A stretch of 64,000 nucleotides of DNA, taken from Planococcus rifietoensis (GTDB lineage: Bacteria > Bacillota > Bacilli > Bacillales_A > Planococcaceae). Where the stretch lies: contig NZ_CP013659.2 of assembly GCF_001465795.2 (NCBI RefSeq), positions 3,441,012-3,505,011 on the forward strand. The letters run 5' to 3'. This document shows, piece by piece, positions 7,474-15,110 of this stretch. Each line of letters starts with the position of its first letter. The stretch's first letter is position 1. The notes beneath the pieces are model-generated. The model had not been told where the DNA came from and searched no databases. It worked only from the letters and a program-made list of their open reading frames with translations. The translations under genes and the position numbers were made by a program.

Positions 7474-7498
7474 GCCCGCTTGCTTGCGGGCTTTTTTT
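7474..7498 (+). terminator. Terminator after the MerR gene
   Basis: GCCCGC/GCGGGC stem with a 6-nt loop, followed by T7. Confidence 0.8.
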
Positions 7499-7563
7499 GG
7501 TTTCAATCGGCAAGGCGCGGGAATGGAAGTAAACAATAATAAGAGAAGATGGGGGTGGGGAAG

Positions 7564-8310
7564 ATGCTGACAGTGATGAGCTTTAATATTGCATCAGGCA
7601 AGCGGATCGACGGAAAGCTGGATCTTGAACTAACGGCTCAGGCGATTGAACAAGGACAAGTGGATGTCGCTGGATTGCAGGAAGTGGACCGAAACTTTTC
7701 TTCCCGCAGCCGTTTTTGGGACCAGGCCAAATGGCTTTCCAACCGGCTTGGCATGCACATGGCGTACGGGCCGAATTTGGTTGACAGGGGAGCCGGAGGT
7801 GCACGGCCGAAGCGTGAATACGGCAACGCCATTTTGAGCCGCTATCCGATCCTGTCATTCCGCAACCATGATTTGAGCGCAGTCGAAGTCCATCCCGAAG
7901 AGTTCGAGCCGCGCGGGATGCTCGAAGCGATTATTGAAATGGAGGGGTTCCGGTTTTCTTTCTATAACACGCATCTATCGCTTATTGATGAGGAAGTGGA
8001 CCGCAACTTGACGGAAATCATCGCCATCACTACCGATAATCCGCTGGCGCAAGTGCTGGTGGGGGATTTCAATGCTGCGCCATCCACCAAACATATCCAG
8101 CGATTTTCCAAGCATTTTTATAACGGGTTCGGTTCGGGACCTTATCCCGATACGTATAAAAAACAAGGCGACCACGGCCAAAAAATCGATTATATTTTCC
8201 ACGATGCCCATTTTCAAGCATTGGAAGCGTGGACCATCGATACCGATGCATCGGATCATGTTCCAATTGTGGCAAAAATCAGAAATTTACAAAACTCTAA
8301 CAATTTTTAA
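7564..8310 (+). CDS. Endonuclease/exonuclease/phosphatase (EEP) fold hydrolase, copy 1
   Basis: A 248-residue protein with the complete EEP active site: S-F-N-I (Asn), L-Q-E-V-D-R (metal Glu), N-T-H-L, G-D-F-N-A-A-P (Asp/Asn), I-D-Y-I-F and the catalytic S-D-H-V-P-I near the C-terminus. EEP enzymes cut phosphodiester or phosphomonoester bonds in DNA, RNA, phospholipids or inositol phosphates. The short size and missing signal peptide point to a cytoplasmic member of unknown substrate. GTG-rich sequence with GGGGTGGGG upstream favours ATG 7564 over ATG 7549. A paralogue follows about 100 bp downstream. Confidence 0.8.
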   Translation: MLTVMSFNIASGKRIDGKLDLELTAQAIEQGQVDVAGLQEVDRNFSSRSRFWDQAKWLSNRLGMHMAYGPNLVDRGAGGARPKREYGNAILSRYPILSFRNHDLSAVEVHPEEFEPRGMLEAIIEMEGFRFSFYNTHLSLIDEEVDRNLTEIIAITTDNPLAQVLVGDFNAAPSTKHIQRFSKHFYNGFGSGPYPDTYKKQGDHGQKIDYIFHDAHFQALEAWTIDTDASDHVPIVAKIRNLQNSNNF

Positions 8311-8343
8311 CCTGTTTTTAACTTACAAAAGCGCCATCCTTGC

Positions 8344-8349
8344 TATAAT
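8344..8349 (+). promoter_or_regulatory. -10-like TATAAT upstream of the second EEP gene
   Basis: A perfect TATAAT lies 58 bp before the start codon, in the gap between the two EEP genes. No convincing -35 is seen at 16-18 bp, so the promoter call is partial. Confidence 0.4.
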
Positions 8350-8406
8350 GAAGGGGACAATTGCAGCTGCCACTGATTCGTTTCAACCAGAAAAGGAGAT
8401 GGTCTC

Positions 8407-9255
8407 ATGCACGGCGATGCCAGCAGGACACCAACAGTGAAAGTGATGTCGTTCAATATTGCCCATGGAATGGGCATGGATGGCGAAGTGGATTTAGAAA
8501 GAACCGCACAAGTGATTGAAGCATCGGGAGCTACCGTAGTGGCACTTCAGGAAGTCGACCGTTATTTTTCAGCCCGTAGTTTTTATATGGATCAGGTCGA
8601 ATGGCTTTCTGAACGGCTCGGAATGTACGCCGCGTATGGCGCCAACCTGAACCAGGCACCGGATGATCCCGAACGCCCGAACCGCCAGTACGGCAATGCA
8701 ACGTTAAGCCTTTATCCAATCAAGTACGCAGAAAACCATTTTTTGACGCAAGTCGTAACAGACATCTACAATAATGAGCAGCGAGGCGTTCTCGAGACAG
8801 TAATTGAAGTCGGAGGCACTTACCTCAAAGTGTTGAATGCCCATTTAGCGTTGAAAGATGAAGAGCTTGAAATGAGCATTGCGGAAATATTGGAGATTGC
8901 CGGCAAGAGCCATTTCCCGAAAATCATCGCGGGTGATTTCAATGCACCGCCGACCCATCGTCATTTGGCGCATCTTCACCAGACCATGACAGATGTCTTC
9001 TTGAAAGCAAAGCGCGGCGATGCCTACACGTATCCATCTCCTTATGAAAATCATGAAACTGGCGAATCGTTCAAGCCGATGACGCGCATCGATTATATTT
9101 TTGCCGACCGCGGCTTTGACGTACGAGATGCAGAAAAAATCGAAACGGCTGTATCGGATCATTTGCCGATCACCGCAGAGCTCGTTTGGACACAGAAACA
9201 CGACTCGGCTGCGATCATCGTACCTGCAGCCCAACCAGCCAAACAAAAAATTTAA
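8407..9255 (+). CDS. Endonuclease/exonuclease/phosphatase (EEP) fold hydrolase, copy 2
   Basis: A 282-residue paralogue of the upstream protein with the same active-site series: S-F-N-I-A-H-G, L-Q-E-V-D-R, L-N-A-H-L-A-L, G-D-F-N-A-P-P-T-H, R-I-D-Y-I-F and S-D-H-L-P-I. It differs in a longer C-terminal tail and an 11-residue N-terminal extension. An AAAGGAG site lies 8 nt before the ATG. The gap of about 100 bp contains its own -10-like box, so the two copies may be expressed separately. All catalytic residues are intact; the substrate cannot be inferred. Confidence 0.8.
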   Translation: MHGDASRTPTVKVMSFNIAHGMGMDGEVDLERTAQVIEASGATVVALQEVDRYFSARSFYMDQVEWLSERLGMYAAYGANLNQAPDDPERPNRQYGNATLSLYPIKYAENHFLTQVVTDIYNNEQRGVLETVIEVGGTYLKVLNAHLALKDEELEMSIAEILEIAGKSHFPKIIAGDFNAPPTHRHLAHLHQTMTDVFLKAKRGDAYTYPSPYENHETGESFKPMTRIDYIFADRGFDVRDAEKIETAVSDHLPITAELVWTQKHDSAAIIVPAAQPAKQKI

Positions 9256-9261
9256 ACACAA

Positions 9262-9298
9262 AAGCCGCCGGCAATGTTTAACTGCCGGCGGCTTTTTT
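9262..9298. terminator. Bidirectional terminator between EEP copy 2 and the queuosine-precursor transporter gene
   Basis: A perfect 10-bp stem GCCGCCGGCA/TGCCGGCGGC flanked by A-rich and T6 sequence, placed between convergent genes. Confidence 0.85.
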
Positions 9299-9311
9299 AT
9301 GCATGGATCGA

Positions 9312-9941
9312 TTACGCGAAGCTTTTTTGAGTGGCTGTCTTGGAGCGGCGCGCGAGTTTGACGAGCAAGTAGACAAGCGGCGTGTCCGCTGCTGCAACGA
9401 CCCATTTGAACAAATACTGCGTCAAAATCATGGCAGCCAACGCCGACAGCGGCATCGTCCCATAAAAAGCGATCGTGATGAAAATCGTCGTATCCACCAA
9501 TTGGCTAACCATCGTCGAGGCATTATTGCGCAGCCACAATTTCGACTCGCCGTTACGTGCTTTTAATTTATGGAAAATCGTGACGTCCAGGTTTTGGCTG
9601 ATGAAATAAGACACCAAACTCGCAAGCGTTACCCGGAAGCCGGCCGAGAAGATCGATTCAAACGCTGCCTGGTCCGCAAAAAATGGCGCAGAGGGCAAAT
9701 GAATGGCCGCAAAGATGAATGCCAGCGCTGCGAGTTGTGTGATAAACCCAGCCATGACCGTCTGGCGCGCGGCTTCTTTGCCGTACACTTCCGCAATCGT
9801 GTCGGTGATTGGGAACGTGAAGACATAGACGATGACTGCAGCCGGCAGTACGGCCCATTCGCTGATGGAAAATAGTTTTACGGCCAAGATATTCGACAGG
9901 ATGAGCAAACCGACAAAAGCGCCGTTCAAATAAAGTAGCAT
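9312..9941 (-). CDS. Queuosine precursor transporter (YhhQ/VUT family, COG1738)
   Basis: A 209-residue membrane protein with about six hydrophobic segments. It has family landmarks N-I-L-A-V-K-L near the N-terminus, F-P-I-T-D-T-I-A-E-V-Y-G-K, S-Y-F-I-S-Q-N-L-D and Q-L-V-D-T-T-I-F-I. YhhQ proteins import queuosine precursors such as preQ0/preQ1. It is the second gene of a unit with queF, 12 bp downstream of it, behind a preQ1 riboswitch. This matches the role: import and synthesis are shut off together when preQ1 is plentiful. Confidence 0.9.
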   Translation of the reverse strand: MLLYLNGAFVGLLILSNILAVKLFSISEWAVLPAAVIVYVFTFPITDTIAEVYGKEAARQTVMAGFITQLAALAFIFAAIHLPSAPFFADQAAFESIFSAGFRVTLASLVSYFISQNLDVTIFHKLKARNGESKLWLRNNASTMVSQLVDTTIFITIAFYGTMPLSALAAMILTQYLFKWVVAAADTPLVYLLVKLARRSKTATQKSFA

Positions 9942-9953
9942 GGACGGTTCTCC

Positions 9954-10448
9954 TTATCGGTTGGTGATCGTTTCCGGATTCATGTCGTGGTTCATCATCC
10001 GGTACGTCGCCATTTCTTCGTATTTCGTGCCTGGCTTGCCATAGTTCGTATACGGGTCGATCGACAAACCGCCGCGCGGAGTGAATTTGCCCCATACTTC
10101 GATATAGCGCGGGTCGAGCAGTTCGATCAAGTCATTCATGATGATGTTGACGACATCTTCATGGAAATCGCCATGGTTGCGGAAGCTGAATAAATACAGC
10201 TTCAAGGCTTTGCTTTCGACGAGTTTCTTGTCGGGAATGAAGCTCAAGTAAATTGTCGCGAAATCGGGCTGGCCGGTTTGCGGGCACAGCGAGGTGAATT
10301 CCGGGCAATTGAATTTAACGAAGTAATCGCGCGTGTGGAGATTGTCGATCGCTTCTAGAATGCCTGGGTCGTATTCGAATTTGTAGCGCGTGTTCTGGTT
10401 GCCGAGCAAAGACAAATGCTCGAGTGTTTCTTCATTTCTTCCTGCCAT
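9954..10448 (-). CDS. queF: NADPH-dependent 7-cyano-7-deazaguanine (preQ0) reductase QueF
   Basis: A 164-residue unimodular T-fold enzyme that reduces the nitrile of preQ0 to the amine of preQ1 in queuosine synthesis. The catalytic Cys is residue 55 (T-S-L-C-P-Q-T-G) and the Asp residue 62 (Q-P-D-F), the same numbers as in the B. subtilis enzyme. The QueF signature [16 protein letters not shown] is intact. AAGGAGG 8 nt upstream sets the start; the open frame beyond it overlaps the leader terminator and is not coding. A preQ1-I riboswitch lies in the leader. No queCDE genes are in the window. Confidence 0.95.
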   Translation of the reverse strand: MAGRNEETLEHLSLLGNQNTRYKFEYDPGILEAIDNLHTRDYFVKFNCPEFTSLCPQTGQPDFATIYLSFIPDKKLVESKALKLYLFSFRNHGDFHEDVVNIIMNDLIELLDPRYIEVWGKFTPRGGLSIDPYTNYGKPGTKYEEMATYRMMNHDMNPETITNR

Positions 10449-10503
10449 GTGAGTGGCCTCCTTATATTCGGCCGGCTGGGGGAGAGCTATAAAAAATTCG
10501 GAC

Positions 10504-10588
10504 AAACGAAAAGCCGAATCGCATGTGGATTCGGCTTGATTTCAAAATCCATAGTTTTTTATAGAGGGTGGAATGCTATGAACCTCTC
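10504..10588 (-). ncRNA. preQ1-I riboswitch with terminator (aptamer 10549-10588, terminator 10504-10537)
   Basis: On the minus strand the aptamer starts AGAGGTTC, has a loop ending in CCACCCTCT and then an A-rich tail with ATAAAAAACTA. This is the compact class I preQ1 pseudoknot, as in B. subtilis queC. It is followed 11 nt later by the stem AAGCCGAATC/GATTCGGCTT and a T-rich tract, then by the queF ribosome site. The layout fits transcription termination when preQ1 binds. Confidence 0.92.
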
Positions 10589-10618
10589 CCGTTGCCGGGT
10601 TATTTAATTTCCTGCCTT

Positions 10619-10647
10619 ATCGTATAAGATAGGGGCGGTTCTGTCAA
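10619..10647 (-). promoter_or_regulatory. Sigma-A promoter of the queF unit
   Basis: On the minus strand, a perfect -35 TTGACA (10642-10647) and -10 TACGAT (10619-10624) are 17 bp apart. Transcription would start near 10612, about 25 nt before the preQ1 aptamer. Confidence 0.75.
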
Positions 10648-10732
10648 TTGTTGGTTTGTTATGGCTTAGAGTCTGCAATTTGCGGGTCATACGTTTTGAT
10701 GCATGATAAAGAGTGAGTAGAAAAGCTTCCGC

Positions 10733-10886
10733 TTCTCGACTTCGTTTCAGGGGGGCTGCTTTCCGAGGGGCGGGTGTTGAGCCAATGTACGGCAAAGAGC
10801 GCCGTACATTTGTCTCGCCAGCCCGCGCGGTCCCTCAGGAGTCAGCCCCCCTTCCACTCCGTCTTTAGTTTTAGAGTGGAAGAGCA
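10733..10886 (+). repeat. Structured intergenic element A, copy 2
   Basis: Nearly the same sequence as copy 1 at 1139-1285. Differences fall in paired positions and are compensated: the apical stem is AATGTACGGC/GCCGTACATT here, and the outer stem has an extra G matched by an extra C. It is followed by units U3 and U4 in the same order and orientation as at the first locus, so the whole cassette is duplicated, about 9.6 kb apart. Confidence 0.75.
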
Positions 10887-11031
10887 TTTCTTCATTCTAC
10901 TTGATAAAAGATGTGAAAATGTGTCGGGCTTTATAGCTCAAGTCATCTTGATTAATAAAGATGTAATTGTAAATTCTATTCCGATTATAAACTTTCTATT
11001 CAAGCATCTTAAACCTAGACGCCACATCCCA

Positions 11032-11275
11032 GGAAGCGATTCCCCCACTAGCCGGCAACCGATTATAGAAGCAGAGCTATCTAATCATGCTCCACACATT
11101 GAAATCTCTAAGCCGCCAAGCGCCACGGGTGAGCCGACGCCGTAAGACAGGCGTCCTTCCTGGCTTATGGCAAGAGGCCAATCCAAAGCAGGGCGGCGAC
11201 TACTAAACTGAAGCACAAATAGAATTACGGAACAATGAGACAAGCAACCCCTCGCTATCTTCTCACACGCTCGAT
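11032..11275 (+). repeat. Structured tandem unit U3
   Basis: GGAA-GCGA-TTCC hairpin at 11032-11043 and a long hairpin at 11112-11197 (86 nt). Inner stem GCCGTAAGACAGG/CCTGGCTTATGGC: the twelfth pair is G-C here against A-T in U1, U2 and U4, and the third pair is C-G as in U2. The outer stem keeps six of its seven pairs (GCCGCC/GGCGGC). GGGT now faces ATCC, giving a G-U wobble. The unit sits between element A copy 2 and U4. Confidence 0.6.
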
Positions 11276-11520
11276 CTGGGAAGCGATTCCCCCGCTAGCC
11301 GGCAACTTTATATAGAAGCAGATCAATTTAATCATGCTCGATACATTGAAATCTTTAAGCCGCCCAGCGCCACGGGTGAGCCGACGCAGTAAGACAAGTG
11401 TTCTTCTTGGCTTACTGCCAAAGGCCAACCCAAAGCAGGGCGGCGAATACCAACATGAAGCTCAACTAATGAACAGGAATGATTCCACAAGCAAACCCTA
11501 ACTATCTTCTTTTCCAGCAA
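11276..11520 (+). repeat. Structured tandem unit U4
   Basis: GGGAA-GCGA-TTCCC hairpin at 11278-11291 and a long hairpin at 11359-11444 (86 nt). The outer stem is GCCGCCC/GGGCGGC: the seventh pair has flipped from G-C (U1, U2) to C-G. The inner stem GCAGTAAGACAAG/CTTGGCTTACTGC has one mismatch. The unit ends just before the 3' end of the P450 gene. Confidence 0.6.
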
Positions 11521-11556
11521 ATAAAAAAAGCTAGAGACAGAATCTCTAGCCTTTCA
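11521..11556 (-). terminator. Terminator of the P450 gene
   Basis: Read on the minus strand, GGCTAGAGATTCTGTCTCTAGC (shown in part: CTAGAGA/TCTCTAG, 8-bp stem) is followed by TTTTTTTATT. Confidence 0.75.
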
Positions 11557-11559
11557 TTA

Positions 11560-12888
11560 TTAATGGAATGGGCACCCTGATTGAACAGTTGTGTTCTTCT
11601 GTTCGTGATAGAACACATTGTCTGGGCGGTTTTTCAGTTTTTGCACGTCTTTTAAGATTAAGCGGCTTTTTGGCATAGTTGGCATGCGGGACATGTCGTA
11701 GGACAAGTCTTGTTCAGGCACGCTGTATTTCAAGTTCTCCGCAAAATATTTGAAGATTGATTGCATATACATGACCGTCATCCATTCGCCTGCGCAGCGG
11801 TGTCCGGTATGGTGGTCGCCGCCTCCTTGCGGAATGAAAGAAAATGGGCTGCCGTTCCATGTGCTGAAACGTTCTGGGATGAATTCATCAGCGTTGTCCC
11901 AAGAATCCGGGTGATGGTTCGTGCCATAAAGGTCCAGAATGACGCGCATGTCTTTTTTGAAGTGAACGCCGTTCCAGTTGAAATCTTTTTTGGAGATCGC
12001 TGCCATGACCGGTGCGAACGGATAATAACGGCGCACTTCCTGGGCGAAATTGTGGCTGTAATTGTTTTCGTCTGCTTGGAGTTTGCCACGCGTGACTGGG
12101 TTTTCGTGCATCGCCATGACGCCGAAGACGATAAAGTAAGCTGTAGCAATCATCGGGCGGTAGGCGTTATTCAAGTCGACAGCTGCCGTCTCGAGGTCGA
12201 GCAGCTTGCCGTTCGGTGTCCGGTGGTGGGCGACTATATACGCTGCCGTATAGGCCGGCGGATTGTATTCGCCTTTGCGGATTTGCTTGATGATTTTTTT
12301 CAGCCAGTCTTCGTGCGCATTGCGCGCTTTCATGCCTTCAAGGTAGCGTCCTTCAGTAAGGCCGAATGAATCGACCATCGTCACGAGTTCCCATGTGCGC
12401 TGCTTGACTTCGCTTTCTTTCATCGGCAAACCAGCCCAGTGGATCATGGAGCGCGTGAAGATTTCTTCGATTTCATCCAATAGGACAACTTCGTCCATCT
12501 GCTCCCATTGTTCGGCCTTTGTTTCAAGTTCTTGGATTACCATGCGTTTGGCATCTTCTAAACGTTCAGGTGTCATCATCGACAGGAACATGCGCTTTTG
12601 TTGGTGATGGTCTTCGCCGTCGCGGCCGTGGACCGCACCTCGCCCGAATAGCGTTTGCTCAAGCGGAAGCGGCGCTGCGCCGCTGCGCTTGAAATAATCA
12701 TTATTGTAGAACAGTTCAGCCGCTTCTTCGCCGGCCATGCACACTACCTTTTTCCCGAGCAGGCGGGTTTCAAAAATATCCGAACCCAGCTCTTTGCGGC
12801 GGCCAGGCAGGAAATCAAATCCTTCTCCGAGAAGGGATAGGGTATTGTCCAATTCTTTTGCTTTCGGGATCGGGTGCTTCACTTTCAT
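11560..12888 (-). CDS. CYP152-family cytochrome P450 (fatty-acid peroxygenase/decarboxylase)
   Basis: A 442-residue P450 that aligns along its length with B. subtilis CypC (P450 BS-beta) and Jeotgalicoccus OleT. The heme Cys is residue 365 in G-G-G-D-H-H-T-G-H-R-C-A-G-E-W. Arg244 (N-A-Y-R-P) corresponds to the carboxylate-binding Arg of the family. At the site that is Gln85 in BS-beta and His85 in OleT, this protein has His87 (G-A-V-H), and Phe81 matches OleT Phe79. These enzymes use H2O2 to hydroxylate or decarboxylate fatty acids; the His favours terminal-alkene formation but does not prove it. No signal peptide is seen. AAGGAG lies 10 nt upstream. Confidence 0.92.
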   Translation of the reverse strand: MKVKHPIPKAKELDNTLSLLGEGFDFLPGRRKELGSDIFETRLLGKKVVCMAGEEAAELFYNNDYFKRSGAAPLPLEQTLFGRGAVHGRDGEDHHQQKRMFLSMMTPERLEDAKRMVIQELETKAEQWEQMDEVVLLDEIEEIFTRSMIHWAGLPMKESEVKQRTWELVTMVDSFGLTEGRYLEGMKARNAHEDWLKKIIKQIRKGEYNPPAYTAAYIVAHHRTPNGKLLDLETAAVDLNNAYRPMIATAYFIVFGVMAMHENPVTRGKLQADENNYSHNFAQEVRRYYPFAPVMAAISKKDFNWNGVHFKKDMRVILDLYGTNHHPDSWDNADEFIPERFSTWNGSPFSFIPQGGGDHHTGHRCAGEWMTVMYMQSIFKYFAENLKYSVPEQDLSYDMSRMPTMPKSRLILKDVQKLKNRPDNVFYHEQKNTTVQSGCPFH

Positions 12889-12923
12889 GTAACGTCAGCT
12901 CCTTCAGTATGTTCAATGCAGGC

Positions 12924-12940
12924 ACTTAACCTGTTTAAGT
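12924..12940. promoter_or_regulatory. Palindrome upstream of the P450 gene, possible operator
   Basis: ACTTAACCTGTTTAAGT is a perfect 6-bp inverted repeat around a 5-bp centre. It lies 36 bp before the P450 start codon, between it and the upstream small frame. It is a candidate site for a dimeric repressor; none is encoded next to it. Confidence 0.4.
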
Positions 12941-12947
12941 TGAAAAG

Positions 12948-13043
12948 TCATTGTAGGAAACCATACCCTTTTGGCGCTTCGGTAAACGCTTCCCGGATTT
13001 CTGGATGGCGCGTATCAAAAAACTGGAGTAGGCGTTTTTTCAT
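12948..13043 (-). CDS. Possible 31-residue peptide upstream of the P450 gene
   Basis: An ATG-started frame whose translation begins M-K-K-R-L-L-Q-F-F-D-T-R-H-P and ends K-G-Y-G-F-L-Q. The composition is protein-like, with a basic N-terminus followed by an acidic/aromatic body. No good ribosome site precedes it, so it may be a remnant or chance. It lies 60 bp before the P450 start on the same strand. Confidence 0.25.
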   Translation of the reverse strand: MKKRLLQFFDTRHPEIREAFTEAPKGYGFLQ

Positions 13044-13085
13044 GGTACACTTAAAGCAAAAGATAGGCTGAAAGGAGCGGCAAGG

Positions 13086-14015
13086 ATGACAAATGGATTC
13101 GGCGGCTTATCCCGCCAGGCACTCGATTGGGTCGAGTCGAAATGGCAAGGCGCTGTGCTAGAAGAAGCTGTTCCCTTAGAAGGCGGGACTTCTTCACTGC
13201 TTTACGAAATTCGCGCAAGCAAAGACGGAGAGCAGCAGAGTGTCGTTTTGCGGCTTCACCATAAAGGGGAGTGGCTAGACCAGGAACCGGACTTGGCGAG
13301 GCATGAAGCGATGAGCCTGGAGCTTGCAGAAAAATCGGGCATTGCCGCTCCGCGTATTTTGGCGTTTGACGAAAGCGGTGAAGCGTGCGGCATGCCGGCT
13401 GTACTGATGACGAAAGTTCCGGGAGCGGTCATCTTGCCTCCTGCGTACGATGCGGCTTGGCTTGACGGGCTTGCTGGAACACTCGCGGAAATACACCGCC
13501 ACAAAGCAGAAGGCTTTCCTTATGAATATTTTGCCTATAACGATGCTAGACGCCTCGAGCGGCCGAAATGGTCGCGCGTGGAAGGCGATTGGATGCGCGC
13601 ATTCTATATTGTGGCTGCAGGCGGGCCACCGGTTGAATATTGCTTGATTCATCGCGATTATCACCCGGGAAATATTCTATGGGAAGAGGGGCGTGTCAGC
13701 AGCGTCGTCGATTGGGTGAATACATGCCGGGGGCCTGCGGGTGTCGATGTTGGGCATTGCCGTGTCAACTTAGCGCAGCTTTACGGCACACGCATCGCCA
13801 ACGAATTTTTGGATGCTTACGAACGCCATGCCGGTGAATCGTTTGTGTACGATCCATATTGGGATTTGCTGTCACTGATCGATACCTTGGATGGCAAGCC
13901 GGCAGTCTACCCTGGATGGAAGACGTTTGGCATGGCCGGTTTATCCGATGAATTGGTCCGTTACCGCTTGGATGAGTATTTGATGAGCTTGATGGACCGC
14001 TTCGATGATTTCTAA
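13086..14015 (+). CDS. Aminoglycoside phosphotransferase-like (APH/choline-kinase fold) kinase
   Basis: A 309-residue protein with the APH fold: an N-lobe with E-G-G-T-S-S-L-L-Y-E, and catalytic H-R-D-Y-H-P-G-N-I-L-W near residue 193 with the Mg-binding V-V-D-W about 15 residues later. Family members phosphorylate small hydroxylated compounds, including aminoglycosides, fructosamines and choline; most chromosomal copies are not resistance genes. AAAGGAGCGG precedes the ATG. It stands alone, divergent from the P450. The substrate is unknown. Confidence 0.8.
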   Translation: MTNGFGGLSRQALDWVESKWQGAVLEEAVPLEGGTSSLLYEIRASKDGEQQSVVLRLHHKGEWLDQEPDLARHEAMSLELAEKSGIAAPRILAFDESGEACGMPAVLMTKVPGAVILPPAYDAAWLDGLAGTLAEIHRHKAEGFPYEYFAYNDARRLERPKWSRVEGDWMRAFYIVAAGGPPVEYCLIHRDYHPGNILWEEGRVSSVVDWVNTCRGPAGVDVGHCRVNLAQLYGTRIANEFLDAYERHAGESFVYDPYWDLLSLIDTLDGKPAVYPGWKTFGMAGLSDELVRYRLDEYLMSLMDRFDDF

Positions 14016-14029
14016 GCTATGCCCCTGAG

Positions 14030-14054
14030 GTTTGATTTCTCCGAGAAAGGCAAT
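14030..14054 (+). promoter_or_regulatory. Sigma-B-type promoter of the TraR/DksA-like gene
   Basis: GTTTGA (14030-14035), a 13-nt spacer and GGCAAT (14049-14054). This is one mismatch from the GTTTGA-13-GGGAAT sites at 244 and 44932. The start codon is 39 nt downstream. Confidence 0.5.
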
Positions 14055-14092
14055 ATATATAGCACAAGCGAGTATTTGGAGGAGGAGTCATA

Positions 14093-14644
14093 ATGACGGA
14101 CGAACAGCAAAAGAACTTGAAGCAAGAACTCGAAGCGCAATTGAAATCGCTCGAGGAACGGATGGAACAAACAGAGGAATTCGAAACTAGCGAACTATCC
14201 AATTACGATAATCACCCGGGCGATAACGCCACTGATCTGTATGACCAGGAACGCGGGATGGCGATGGAGCAGTTCAAGGAAGAAGAGCATGAAGACGTGC
14301 TCGCGGCGTTGAAAGCCATTGAAGACGGAACTTACGGCACATGTGCAGTGTGCGGCAAAGACATTCCGTATGAGCGGTTGGAAGCCATGCCGACCGCACT
14401 GACTTGCATCGACCACGCCGACCACAGCTTGGATTTGGAAAGCCGCCCATCAGAAGAAGATGTCATCGGCTCGTCGACAGACCGCCCGGCCAAAACGGAA
14501 GATAGCCGAATCCGCGATTACGACAACAGCTTTGAAGATGTCGAGAATTTCGGTTCCTCGGATGGCCCTCAAGACCAACCAGGGGAAGACCAGGAAGATT
14601 TCTACAAGGACGACGAGGCAGAGGAAGACGAACAATTTAAATAA
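14093..14644 (+). CDS. TraR/DksA-type zinc-finger protein, YteA-like
   Basis: A 183-residue protein with an acidic N-terminal coiled coil (about 1-75) and a zinc finger formed by Cys84, Cys87, Cys105 and, in place of a fourth Cys, probably His108 (C-A-V-C ... L-T-C-I-D-H). The C-terminal 60 residues are very acidic. It matches B. subtilis YteA, a DksA-superfamily protein annotated as a sporulation-associated protein; its role is unknown, and DksA itself binds RNA polymerase. The GGAGGAG site and the upstream sigma-B-type promoter support expression under stress. Confidence 0.8.
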   Translation: MTDEQQKNLKQELEAQLKSLEERMEQTEEFETSELSNYDNHPGDNATDLYDQERGMAMEQFKEEEHEDVLAALKAIEDGTYGTCAVCGKDIPYERLEAMPTALTCIDHADHSLDLESRPSEEDVIGSSTDRPAKTEDSRIRDYDNSFEDVENFGSSDGPQDQPGEDQEDFYKDDEAEEDEQFK

Positions 14645-14648
14645 GCTG

Positions 14649-14676
14649 GTCCCGGCGCTCGCCGGGGCTTTTTTTA
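14649..14676 (+). terminator. Terminator after the TraR/DksA-like gene
   Basis: CCCGGCG/GCCGGGG stem with a T7 run. Confidence 0.8.
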
Positions 14677-14703
14677 ATACAGATAGATGGAAGGGGGATT
14701 CGA

Positions 14704-15069
14704 ATGGAAAGCTTGCATAAACAATTTCTAGATTTAGAGAACAGCCATTTGGCGCCGGCTGCCAGGGAGTCGAACCGCAACATGGCAGAAATATTGGATG
14801 ACGAGTTTTTTGAATTCGGCATCTCCGGCGGGATTTGCCAGCGTTCCGATTTTAACGGAGACTATGCTTTGCAAGAAGATGACTATCACATTTCCCGCTT
14901 TGAAGCAAAATCTCTGGGGCCGGAGTCGGTTCTGACAATATATGTCTTGGAGAACCGGACAACAGGGGTATGGAGCCACCGCAGTTCAATATGGAAAAAA
15001 CGCGCGGACGGTTGGAAGCTATTCTTCCACCAAGGAACGAAGACAGATGGTTTCAAGAAATGGGAATAG
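14704..15069 (+). CDS. DUF4440-type (NTF2-like) protein
   Basis: A 121-residue single-domain cone-fold protein. The pattern L-x-x-L-x-x-x-H-L at the start, a central D-D-E-F-F-E-F-G and the terminal W-K-x-x-x-D-G-W-K-L-F-F-H-Q-G-T are typical of bacterial DUF4440 proteins. Their ligands are mostly unknown. AGGGGG lies 7 nt upstream. It is followed after 41 bp by the DCC protein gene, probably on the same transcript, since no terminator separates them. Confidence 0.75.
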   Translation: MESLHKQFLDLENSHLAPAARESNRNMAEILDDEFFEFGISGGICQRSDFNGDYALQEDDYHISRFEAKSLGPESVLTIYVLENRTTGVWSHRSSIWKKRADGWKLFFHQGTKTDGFKKWE

Positions 15070-15110
15070 GGAAAACGAAAGACAGGCATTAGTTTAAAGG
15101 AGGATCATCT

